In this document: one piece after another, positions 11,379-21,825 of the stretch
Position numbering within the stretch: position 1 is the first letter of the stretch
Layout of the letters: every line of letters begins with the position of its first letter
Source: Augochlora pura
Lineage: Eukaryota; Arthropoda; Insecta; Hymenoptera; Halictidae
Assembly: GCF_028453695.1 (NCBI RefSeq)
Contig: NC_135778.1
Coordinates: 372,001 to 436,000, forward strand
DNA length: 64,000 nt
Reading direction: 5' to 3'
Notes under the pieces: model-generated
Told to the model about the DNA's origin: nothing
Seen by the model: the letters and a program-made list of their open reading frames with translations, nothing else
Databases searched by the model: none
Translations under genes and position numbers: made by a program

Positions 11379-11891
11379 TTAAAGAGATGCTTCGGTTGAA
11401 GAACTTATAGTAACTGGAGGAAGGAAATACGAGCGAACTTGACTATGTAATTGTGCTATTTCAGGGTCTTCCCTCTCTAAAGCTCTGAGTAATTGTGAAA
11501 ACTGAACCGTACCTGTAATGTATGAAAGACTAATAAATTATTTGTAAGGAAATGGATTTTTGGCTTGGGGGTGTTTCAAGATTACCTTCCCGCCCTTCCG
11601 GAAATCCATAATTTTTAATAACATCCATTTGAATTTGTACTACAATTGGAAAAACGAACTGCATCATTTTGAGCATTTCATTTCCTGAATTTTCCTTTGC
11701 CTCTGTCAGTTTCTGAATAGTTTCTGGAGTACTTAAAGCTGTTAGAACATCTGTCAGAACAGCTGAAGCATAATCATTGAATAAGTCTCCTACATCCTAC
11801 ATGAATTAATAAATATATCATTACCCATATTTTGTTTGACATAGTAAATACCTTTAGCTATTTCTGGAGTAAAATTAGGCATAGTGGTCAT
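11379..11891 (-). CDS. C12orf57: Protein C10 homologue (C12orf57 family), 3 exons
   Basis: A small conserved animal protein of unclear biochemical role; the human gene C12orf57 is linked to brain development (Temtamy syndrome). Minus-strand exons are 11852-11891, 11586-11762 and 11379-11512, giving 116 aa in consistent phase. The reading shows the family pattern: an N-terminal PEIAKAVLTDVLTALSTPE helix, then EAKENSGNEMLKMMQFVFP, IQMDVIKNYGFPEGREG, and the C-terminal block LEREDPEIAQLHSQVRSYFLPPVT, which aligns with the DPEIASLSGKLKALFLPP end of the human protein. Exon 2 was started at the acceptor giving AKAVLTD because this matches the family length; another AG 12 nt later is also in frame. 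The gene is convergent with epsin and divergent from NUDCD3. Confidence 0.88.
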
Positions 11892-12476
11892 TGCTTCAAT
11901 CGCCACCGGCAGTCTATTAACAATAATTCAGATTCCGACAATTGTCTAGATTGTAAAGTGCAATATCGTTGTTTAATAAGATCTTATACATTCGTGGAAC
12001 CGTTTCATTTTATGATTCCGAACACTTTCAAGTTGCTTTTACTTTATTTTGAAGATATTTGTTTACTTTCTAACGCATATATTAGGAAACGTCAAAACAA
12101 TGTCACAGTGTAGATGTACGTATCTAGAATTAGAGTCTGGAGCGTGTCGAGTCACGAAAAATTGTTATCCTGCATTTTCATTGGTTGTCGACTCGCTACT
12201 ACTAAATGGTCAACCAACCATTAAACAGCGCTTCGAGCGGTGGGGACAAGAAATTGATAAGAGTCAAGAAAACCTTGTGGCTTACAGTTATACAAGTATG
12301 TAATAATTACTGCAAATTGTAAACATACAATAGAATAGAGAAAGAGGTTAACAAAATATCTAGTGAATGATCTATGAAAATATTTTGTGAAACATTAATT
12401 ACAAAATTTTGCTAGAAGTAACGATAACATTGTTTGAAGGATATTCGGTAAGAATACGTCAATAAAATCGTCTGCA
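11892..12476. promoter_or_regulatory. Shared promoter region between C10 (-) and NUDCD3 (+)
   Basis: Only 585 bp separate the two start codons, which point away from each other, so both transcripts must start within this interval or in upstream exons. No TATA box was clear. An 84-codon frame at 12049-12303 has no recognisable domain and was not called. Confidence 0.55.
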
Positions 12477-13737
12477 ATGAGCTCCTTTTATGATCCGATG
12501 TTGTCGAAAATGCTTTTAAAAGAAAAAAAAGACTTTTTCGACATCATTTTTGGATTTCTTTATAGGAAGTAAGTAATCACTTTGTAGCTAAACTTTACTT
12601 TATATTTGTAAACAATTATATATATTTGTATACAAAATATGTCATTGGCAATGCAAAGTAATTTTTTATTCACTTTATACAGTACGAATTTCTATGACGA
12701 ATATAATCCAAATATAAAATCGGGACCTCTACCTGGAGAAGCAGAGAAGATAGTATTAAAGAGTTTTAAAAAATGGAAGAACATATCCAAGTTGCAGCAT
12801 CAGAATACAGAACCACCAAAAAATCATAATTCCAATATAGAAATCATTGAGAAAACTGAAGACGATGCAATGGTAATCGCAGAAGAAACTGGTTCTCAAG
12901 TTATAGAAGAAGTTGAAGTAGAAACAAGCATAGAGCCACAAGTAATAGAGAAACAAATTCACTCAAAAGATAAGGATAGAATTTCTGATAGTTACAATGG
13001 CGCAGTGAGGGATAATTATACATGGTCACAGTCCATTAACGACCTAGATGTTCTAGTTAAACTGCCCAGTTCTATAAAGACTGCAAAAGATCTAAAGGTC
13101 AATCTAGATTCAACACACATTAAAATAGAGGCAAAAGCATCCACTCTTTCACAGCACCAGGAACAAGAATGTAGTAATTCGGACTGGACCATAATATTTA
13201 CCGGAGAACTTTGTCATAAGACAAGAAAAGATGAATCTGTTTGGTCAGTTGTGCCTGGAAAACATATTAGTGTATGTTGAAATTTTATAGTTATCCCCAT
13301 AATTGGTGCAATCTCTTCAGTATAATATAAAAGTTGTCTGTTTTATCTACATCATTTGTTTTATTATAGATCCATCTTGAGAAGGCTTCTGAAAAGTGGT
13401 GGGAGGCATTGATTGTTGGTGAACCGCAAATTGAATTAAATAAGATCGATTGTTCAAGAAATCTTGACGATATGGGATCAGAGGAGCAAATGAAGGTTCA
13501 AGAGTTGATGTGGAATCACCAGCAAAAGCTTCTTGGCAAACCAACATCCGAGGAAATTGTCAGTGAAGTCTTTGTTTTTCATTTTTATACTACAGGCAAA
13601 GCTTCGCTAATAATATACAATTACAAATTATTTATTTACAGAGAATGGAGAAGATTTTGAAAAAGGCATGGAATGCAAAAGGTTCTCCCTTTGAAGGCAC
13701 ACCATATGATCCCTCAGTTTTAAAATTTAGTAACTAA
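12477..13737 (+). CDS. NUDCD3: NudC domain-containing protein 3, 4 exons
   Basis: NUDCD3 is an HSP90-linked co-chaperone that stabilises dynein intermediate chain and kelch-type proteins and supports cilia. Exons 12477-12568, 12683-13271, 13370-13558 and 13642-13737 give 321 aa in consistent phase. Residues 1-65 match the NudC N-terminal helical domain (DFFDIIFGFLYRNTNFYDEY, compared with the FGFLYRKTDFYRL of vertebrates). An acidic linker rich in Glu, Ile and Val follows to about residue 130. The p23-like CS domain occupies about 133-235 (DSYNGAVRDNYTWSQ at its start, WSVVPGKHISIHLEK, KWWEALIVGEPQIELNKID). The C-terminal tail has the family block YHQKL-like NHQQKLLGKP and LKKAWNAKGSPFEGTPYDP. 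Length is close to the human protein (about 360 aa), shorter in the linker. Exon 3 ends at a weak donor (GTCAGT). Confidence 0.92.
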
Positions 13738-14105
13738 TTAACGCGGTGTCGTGTTCAAACAAGTGTTTGTCCACTTAACGAATGAATTTGTATATTGATT
13801 GAAGGAATTATGTACATATACATCTGTTTCTACTCAAGTACAAATTATAATACGTCCGTGCTTAAGTGCAAATGGACCAACGTGTCCTCTAAACATTACT
13901 TCATACTACTAATGTATGAGAATAAGTTCCGTATTTCTTGTTAGATCATTCGCAAGAAAGTTCAACGGCAAATTATGTATTCATTTGATCAACATAAATT
14001 TTTCTTTGAACGTATGATACTTTGAGAGGCAATTCTCTGACAATGAGCGCAATACAAATTTAATGATATATTGAGCGCAATAAAATTAAACATTTTTTAA
14101 CGTAC
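13738..14105 (+). other. NUDCD3 3' UTR
   Basis: AT-rich sequence after the TAA stop, with a poly(A) signal AATAAA at 14079-14084. The solo LTR begins about 20 bp after this signal, so it lies at or just beyond the expected transcript end. Confidence 0.55.
14079..14084 (+). terminator. Candidate poly(A) signal for NUDCD3
   Basis: AATAAA about 340 nt after the stop codon, in the expected distance range for a 3' UTR; no stronger candidate was seen closer. Confidence 0.45.
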
Positions 14106-14370
14106 TGTTACGACGAACTGTCCAAATCAAGTTGCTGTAATGTGATACTGCCCCGAAGTGGACAACCCCTAAAGAAATAGCTGAAGGGGTTGTCACGGAA
14201 CCGTTGTGCCGACGGACAGTCGACAGCTATGATCGAATCGTCGAGCGATCAACTCGTGTCGTCACAACTGTATTATACAAGATATTCACAGCACAATTGT
14301 AAATAGTGTAGTCTAAGGATAAAATGTCGAGCCGCATAACGCGGGGAGACAACGGAGTTCGCAACAGTAC
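14102..14370. mobile_element. Solo LTR with 4-bp target-site duplication
   Basis: A 261-bp segment (14106-14366) starts TGTTACG and ends CGCAACA, which are inverted copies with one mismatch, the TG...CA signature of long terminal repeats. It is flanked on both sides by GTAC (14102-14105 and 14367-14370), a 4-bp duplication as made by Gypsy-type retrotransposons. Inside are a TATA-like TATTATA near 14270 and a small hairpin GACAACCCC/GGGGTTGTC near 14162-14196. No internal retroelement coding region follows on either side, so this is a recombined solo LTR. A 142-codon minus-strand frame that starts in flanking DNA and crosses it has no homology signal. Confidence 0.7.
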
Positions 14371-16100
14371 ATACAACTCCGAATATATAGAGCTACAGTT
14401 TTTATTAAAAATATACTGAACATGTTCATCAGGTGGATGATCGTAGTCATCTACAGTGACTTGGCTACACTCAAGATAAGAAATTCGTTTAAAAAATGTG
14501 TAGATTGAAACTGAATAGCTATTAGAAAATAAGGGTGAATGTAAATGACAAGTTGACTCGTCTAGCCCGATTTGCATGTTCATACTTTGTTTTAAAAACA
14601 CCAATGGAACAAAGACTACACTTTTTCTTATAAGAAATTCCATCCGGTCATCCATTCACGATCCTATCAAGAAACGAGTTCAAAACAAACGGAAATAACG
14701 GAACCATCCTACGATATAATAATTTATACGTTATTAAGTCGTGCATGTTGAAGAACTATAAAGATCCGACTTCATTTATTTAGTAACACCATACCTATAA
14801 TCTTCTTAATTAATATTCAAGTCACAGAATTGTTACAAAAAGCATTCTTAACGGTACATGAATATCGTATCTGATTATACTATAGATAGTTGAATTATTT
14901 TACGAAAACCAACCAGATTACCCAATAATTTCATCCCTTTTAATGTCTACAGATTTTAGAAGAAAAGTTGGTCCGTGTTGTGTTTCTAAAAGTACCATAA
15001 AAGTTCTCTCCAAATCGTAATTTGACTCTTCAACTGCGACTACCCAAAACTACAACCAAAGCAGTATTTTGTGAATAGACTGATCTCCATCAATTATTTC
15101 CCTGCGATTCTCAGTGGAAATGCTGAACTCGAATCGTTTCAATTTTTTTGGATCTATCGTATTCCGCCGTAAATGGAGAGCGTAGAGTCACAGCTAACGT
15201 CTAGTATCGGTCAATCAGAACGTCATAATGCATTCTACGCACTGATTGTTCGATGCAACAAGTAAAAGACTAGTAAGATTAAGGCAAACTAGTAAAATTC
15301 CGACATGCAATTAAGGTCGAAGTGGCATTAGCCGCGCAAAAATTCCCGGTACCTGCATGTCCGCGATTTCACGAACCTGCAGGTACGCAGGTGGTTCTCT
15401 CGCCGGTGATCTATCGTCGACAGGTATCTGAGAAAGAGGAGGGGGAGAGCCAGAGAAAAAGGGAGAGAGAGCGAGAGAGGTAGATAAAAAGGTAAAGAGA
15501 GGATTAGCCGCGGATCAAAATTAATCAAAGACGGGAAATAGGTGGATCCCGCGGTAGCCAAGGCTACCGGGGATCCGCGTAGAATGCAAGGAATTCCTCG
15601 CTTTTCCTCGGCGTCGACTGTTGCACCGACTTTATCTCTGGTGGTGGGACTGTTTGGTAAAGGAACAAGGAAGGAATGCTTTATGGCTTATGGTAGCAGG
15701 TAGACAGTCGTGCGCAACGCTGTTCTCATTTCCCCTACATCCCCTGGCACTGCCTCCATTGTGCTGCCATACTCCTCATTTGTACCTGAAATATTTACAT
15801 GCTCGGTGCTCGGTGCAAAGATCAACCACACTTCGCTTAACTGGTTTCTGGTTACTTGTAGCAAACCGAAAACCACGATGGAGCACTGTGGTCTCTGCCA
15901 TCTTGGACATTGTGCATGGTTTTATACCGTTGTTAGATGTTTGGGCGTTTAGGAACAATTTTCTCATTTTTGTCCCCATGGCTTGTAGATACGTAGTTCT
16001 AGATCGTGGTTTCTTTTCTCATACAAGGATCTATCTTGTTTTTAATATCCGCAGTATAAATAATCTTAACCGACAATTTTGCTATTATATCTGCAATGTA
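14371..16100. other. Intergenic tract upstream of the stargazin-like gene
   Basis: No supported gene. Base composition changes here from AT-rich to CpG-rich (from about 15.3 kb). It includes a purine-rich block around 15430-15500 and a nearly perfect hairpin at 15544-15577. Overlapping open frames at 15621-16163 (+) and 15688-15979 (-) occur on both strands with no recognisable domain. Confidence 0.4.
15544..15577. repeat. GC-rich palindrome
   Basis: GGATCCC-GCGGTAGCC is followed after two bases by its inverse GGCTACCGGGGATCC, giving a 15-bp stem with one bulged base and a 2-nt loop. Function unknown. Confidence 0.6.
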
Positions 16101-17010
16101 TGCTTGATTTTACTAAAGGCAACGAGATCTAACAGCGTTTTCGTACCGCTTCAAATAAATTGAAACTCAGAAATTAAAGGAAAATCCTGACCAACCGGCT
16201 GAAAAAGCATACTGCCTTCACGTTTAGCATTTACTGTTCGAAATGCCTGCTTCAGCGGCGCAGAATCGTACGCATCGAGGAATTTCGCGCACATGCGTGC
16301 ATCGAAGTCTCCGCCGGCAGCGTCGCCGGGTTTTGGCTCGTTTTGCCGTAGTCGGGGTCGGGAGTCGGGTGTCGGGAGTCGGGAATGCACAGGACAGACG
16401 TTCGCGAATCGCGAGAAACGATTCCCGAGGGAAAAATCGGTTCCCAGGGACCCACCCACCGTGCGATTCCATTATTCCGATGGGGGCAAGGGGGAGGAGA
16501 GGGAGGAAGAGGAGGAGGAGGCAGAGCCAATCGGTGAATACGATCGTGCAGAAACGCATCGCAGTCGTTGTCGGTTCTCGACTCTCGGTTCTGGCCTCTC
16601 GTCGGAGACGGAACGGGCGTTGAGCACCGCTGTAGGTAAAACACAGGTAATATACCTGCCTGGGGCTACGTGCATCCCCACCTTGGGTCCGGTTCTCTCT
16701 CCTTGGTCGACTCTCGGCTTTTCTCCGAGGTGAGTCGGGCCGTTAGTGTCGTTGTCGTAGGAGAGAATGGTAGTAATGCGTATCGCGGAGTATCGTGCAC
16801 CCTGAAGGACGTCCTCATCGTCGAGAGAACTAGTACCTGCCGTCGTCTTCTTCTTCTTCTTCTTCTTCTTCTTCCTTCGATCGACGATCTCGCGGCGGTG
16901 TTCGCCACGCACGGTCCCGATCGAGAAACAAGTTCGATCCATCGGAGAAGGATATTTCGCGAGGTTGGACCGATTCGTGAACGGTTCGTGACCTGTTTCG
17001 TGCGGATATC

Positions 17011-17044
<34 letters not shown>

Positions 17045-17300
17045 CCCCGTCCACCCTCTTTCTCTCTTTTTCTTCCGTCCCTTTTCTTCGGATCGCGGAT
17101 GCTCGACAACCTCGAGGACGACGACGACCTCTGTTCTCGACATCGTAGCTGCTCTCAGCATCGTCACAGTGGTACCGTGATAGGTGAACGTAACGGAGCG
17201 TGGTGTGCGATCGATAAAGGGAAATCGGTAGATTAGAAGACAGAAGAGGAAACGGTCGACCGAAGAACGAGTCAAAGAAGAATACGAAGAGGATACCAAG
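16101..17300 (+). promoter_or_regulatory. CpG-rich promoter and 5' UTR region of the stargazin-like gene
   Basis: Very CpG-rich DNA immediately before the first coding exon, with a (TTC)n tract (16846-16875) and a (CT)n tract (17011-17044) whose complement is GAGAG, the binding motif of GAGA-type factors. A strong donor (GAG|GTGAGT at 16730) suggests a possible spliced 5' UTR exon ending at 16729. Long frames on both strands here, up to 305 codons antisense, are composed of Arg/Glu/Ser-rich repeats and result from missing stop codons. Confidence 0.45.
17011..17044. repeat. CT/GA microsatellite in the 5' UTR region
   Basis: A nearly pure CT dinucleotide run with one TTT interruption, 260 bp upstream of the start codon. 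It may act as a GAGA-factor site cluster. Confidence 0.85.
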
Positions 17301-20300
17301 ATGCCCTGTTCCGCGGTGACGCTGTCCCTCGCGACCATAACCGGTATCATCGCCAGCGGCCTCCTAGCGATCGCCTTTTCCACCGACAACTGGCTCTACA
17401 CCGAGGTCAAGCGCGCCCAAATCCAGGTTCGTAGGTCCACCTCCTCCGTTTCTCGACATTTTTTCTTCTCGAAAACGGCGCACACTGCGCACCGGAATGC
17501 CTCTGGGGCCGGGGACGGGGCCGACCAAAGGCCCGAGTGCCACGTTGTGCTCGGCGAGAGTCTACTACTGGTAACCCCGTTATTTAATGGACAACGTGTT
17601 CCCCTCGTGATTTTGTCGCGCTTCCTCTGATCCTTGTTTAGCGTCTCTCGATTCCATAGTTTTTTCTACGAGGCTTTCCCCAAAGAGTAACCTGTCTCCA
17701 ACAGGTTTTGCATTTTTGCCGTCTTTTCGGGAGGCTTAGTCTCCAATAGTTACGACCTGGGCCATTTTTGTCAAATTTGTATCTTAAGATTTTTGACAAA
17801 CTGTAAACGAATCTTCGATGCTACTTTTACGACAATGCCGTTGCTCGTGTCATAGCTATAATTAGACTGCACGGTTCGTCTATTTGTCATAGAATCGTGC
17901 CGAGGAATTACATCAACGCTGCAAACTTTTGTTTCGCATTAAAAATGACCTGCACAACCTACCGATCAAGTTGAAGAGAAAAATAACGTAGCTCTTCTCG
18001 AGACGAAGAAGAATATGCTCCATTGAAAAAATGGTGGTCGATGAGACGGCGATCGTACCAGATTTCTACGGGCATCTCGTTGACTCGAAACGATAGGACG
18101 ACCCTGGCCTGACCGATTTCCGAGCAGGTGAATTTTTGAATGTGAAATCAGGCTCTCGTAGGACACCGAAAGTCGACGCGCTTCGGCACCGGTTCAGTTT
18201 CGTCGTAGAGCAAACTGGTTTCCCTGTGCCGATGATTGTGTCATCCGGAATATATCAAATTGCGCGTGTTCGCATGCAGGATATTTTCATAAATTTGCTC
18301 GCAAGAGTTGGAACCGGGACGAAATCTGCTCGCTTCTCAGCGTCGAGCGAGTAGCTATCGTGGGACACGATTCGATTAATAACACGTTACACGAACGAAT
18401 TACGGTAAATGCGTTGGAAAGTTCGTTCGTTTCGCGGCTAGCGTTCTGTTGCCTACCGGTTTCTTCGTTGTTTCCGCTATTTTAACGTTTACCAAACATT
18501 TCTTCGCCAATCGCATCTTTTCTAAAAGAATATTTTCGTTCCGATCAAGGAAAAAAAAATTTGAAGGCATTTCGTAGGACAAGGTGCGAGTAAAATGACT
18601 TTGGAACGTGCCCCGCAATCGAAGAAAAGATGAGTTCGCGTTCTTCTTAGTCGACGAAACGACGAATGATAAAATCGAGAATTCGCGTGGAAGAGCGCCG
18701 CGTTCTTATTAAACGAACTAGACCGGAAATGGAAGCTCTTCGGCTTCCGTCGTCCTTGTCGCAGGTGAACGTTCGGGTCGAAGGTCAAGTTTATCCTCGA
18801 GGGCCTCGCGAGTCGGTTCGAGGGAAGCAGTTCTCACGAATCTTTCGTGAAATATTCCACGAGGAAGCCGTACACCCCACCTTTCCAGCGGATGATACCG
18901 TTCTTCCGTGGTAATTCACTGTGGCGCGAGAGCTTCTCACTCTCGATTCCCGTAACTTTTTCATAGAGACTCGCTCCTTTTTTTTTTCCACGAAGCTGCC
19001 GTAATTTAGCATCGAATGTAATTTTGCAACATAAATCTGTCTACGGGGCGAGCGAAGCGGAGGAGATTTTCGCTAGCCAAGATGTGTACCGCGAGACAGG
19101 GATAAATTGCCCGGTGCGATTTTACCGTAGAAAGTATGGTATTACGCGGACGTTAGTTTCAAGATACTTTCGAACACATAAGTCTTTGCTTCGTGGACTT
19201 GTTTTAAAACGGTATCTCTTCGAGCGGGATCTCGCCACGCAACGCGTTCCAACGCGTAAAGGAAGAAATTTTTGGTTAAAATCGTCCAGGTGTCGAAGCT
19301 TGAAACGCCGAGTTGAGGGATCGCGGGAAAAAACGCGAGATTTTCCGGGTGATCGTGCACGCGGATCGTCGACCAAGAAATTTAACCCGCGAATCTTTTC
19401 GGTGGCCGTGTCGAGCCTGGACTCGCCTTCGGTCTAGCCTCCGTCATCCACAGTCCACAGGAACGATCGACATTCCGAGCCGCGCCCATTTGCAGCGCGT
19501 TGACTCGACATCTCTCGACTCGACAAGCCTCGAAGTCTCGCGTTTAGCGCAGCGCTGCCCGGCCCGGCCCGGCCCGGCACGGCACGGCTTGGCCCAGAGC
19601 ACGCGCTTCGCGAGCTCCACGCGCTCGCGAGCTCTCCTTTACGGGAATCGGTCGCCGATCGAGGCAGTCGGAGACTTTTTTCTTAAAAAGTACCGGGATT
19701 TCGTTGCGCGCCTCTCCACGGCCGCTTTCCTGCGCCTACTTTATTTGGGATCCCAGGGAAAAACCGCACGGATCGCTCCTCGGCTCCAGCGAGAACTTTC
19801 CTGTCCGATCAGACCACGATGGAGAGTTCTACCCTGCGCGACGTTGTTTTAACCTGTTCGGTCTGTCTCGATCCTCTGGTCTCTTCAACAGACACTTTGG
19901 ATCATTAGACTGCGGTTTCTATCCAATCGTCGTGAAAACTAGTGGACGAAGCGCTAGCCAATAATGAAAGCGGTGGAGAGATTTAGAAAAATTATTTCTT
20001 CCTCCTTGGTGATTGAAATGTAACCCTGGTGGAATCTACAGTTTGATGTGTTTCTAGTTTCTAGTTTATCATTGTCGGCGGGGCTTCTCGCGACCGTTAC
20101 CTCCCAATATGAATAATATTACGAACGTTGTTACGACTACGCGGTGACTAGCGCATTCCTTGGAACACGTGCGTTGCAATCTTCCAGTCGTAGATGTTGC
20201 ACGCTTGATCTATGCGTGCGCGCAAGTCTAAAGGCTCCCCGATTTTTCATTTCCATGTCAGATTACACCACCTTGAATTGCTACTGCAACAGTTAAAAAA

Positions 20301-21792
20301 ATATTGAATTGTAGTATAGCAAATATGTTGGTACAAAAATTTGCCTTTAAACTTGGACAAGCAATTCTGTGTTTAATATATGGGTAGCACGACAGTCGAA
20401 TCGTTTGCGAGGCGAACTTCGAGGAATCGCGGGGACAGCGAAAAATCCGAAGCCGAATCGTTCGAATTGCAAGAGCCGGTTGAACAAAGAGTTGCCTTAC
20501 CGATCGCCGCGATCCGGTTCGCGTAAAATCGACAGAATCTTATTCGATCGTGTAGATGTAGAAGGCTGCGGCAGGCTGTATGACGTACGCCGCTCTGTTA
20601 TTTCTAGGAGCTGGGGCCTCCCGAGTGCGGAGCGCGTTTACCTTGGCGAGCGCAGCCGGTGCGCGCCGCGCGCCTATTAGAATAAAAATATCGGCTCTCC
20701 CTCTCGCTCTCGCTTCTCCTTTTGCCTTCTGCCTTCTTCTGGCTTCTTCTGCCTTCTGCCTTCTGCCGACGCTGGACGATCCGTACAGTTACGTTACTTG
20801 CACCATCCCCTTCCAGCAAGGTGAACGATTACACCTTTCTCGACGCGTCCGCGGCCGAGCGCCAGTCCAGGGACGAGGATACGCTTGGCTCCCGTGGAAC
20901 CTCTCGCCACGAAATCTCATTTTCCCCACGAAGCCTCGTTTTCACTGTGAAATCTCGTTCTCGCTAATAGCGCCCTTCTTCCGAGCTTATTTGGTGGTGG
21001 GATCCCGCCAACCTATGCGCCAGTTTCCCTTTCGCGACCTCAGCCTCCGTTTCTCCGTTTCTCTGTTTCTACGACGTTCTGCTCGCATAAATTTCCCCAT
21101 TTTGGGAAATTTGTGTAATCGATTATCAGATACCAAGATAAGATGGTTCAAGACGGACACAGATACCTTTACTAACCATGGCTGGTTGAAGTATTTCAAG
21201 CAATATGTTTTATTAATGTATGGAGGATATTAAAGATACAGTGCCACGGACGTAAAATATTTTCATTCCTGTCGACTGAGTTGGCAGTTTTGAAATATAT
21301 AATATAAAAAGAGTGTTGGTCACCCTACAAGCATTTTTCTTTCCACGCGGAATCATACAGAACGAATAAATATTACTTCGATAAATAAGGGCAATCGCGG
21401 CACTCTCCCCTTCCATTGCAGCAAGCTGCGTTCGGCATTGAGAAATTTCTGTGGGTGAATGCGATGTGTAGAATCGGGCGGTCATTTTTCAGCGGGCACG
21501 TTGAACGTTCGAGATCAGAAAATGTCCGACTAGATAGCCAACGCAATGGATTTTCGCAGCAGCATTATCAATTCGCAGGTTCGTTTGAACGAAACGAATC
21601 GCTCGGTGCCAGCGAATTAGCCCATAATGGCAGAAAGGGTTAGACGAATGAATCGCTGGGGGGTCGAGATAAGGGTAACAAAGGCAGAACCAGGAAGATC
21701 AGGGACCGGATACCGACAATAGCAGCCGGGCAAAAAGTCGGCCTACCACGACCAAGACCGCGATGAGACAAAGGAGCACCGCGGCGTTCACA

Positions 21793-21825
<33 letters not shown>

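Noticed and set aside
12049..12303. 84-codon frame between C10 and NUDCD3
   Set aside because: It occupies the shared promoter interval and has no domain or splice context.
14227..14655. 142-codon minus-strand open frame
   Set aside because: It runs across the edge of the solo LTR and has no similarity to retroelement or cellular proteins that I recognise.
15621..16163. 180-codon plus-strand open frame, with overlapping minus-strand frames
   Set aside because: No recognisable domain, competing frames in both directions, and no splice or expression clue.
16472..17389. 305-codon minus-strand open frame
   Set aside because: It is antisense to the promoter, 5' UTR and first exon of the stargazin-like gene, is made of Arg/Glu/Lys runs from microsatellites, and has overlapping long frames on both strands.
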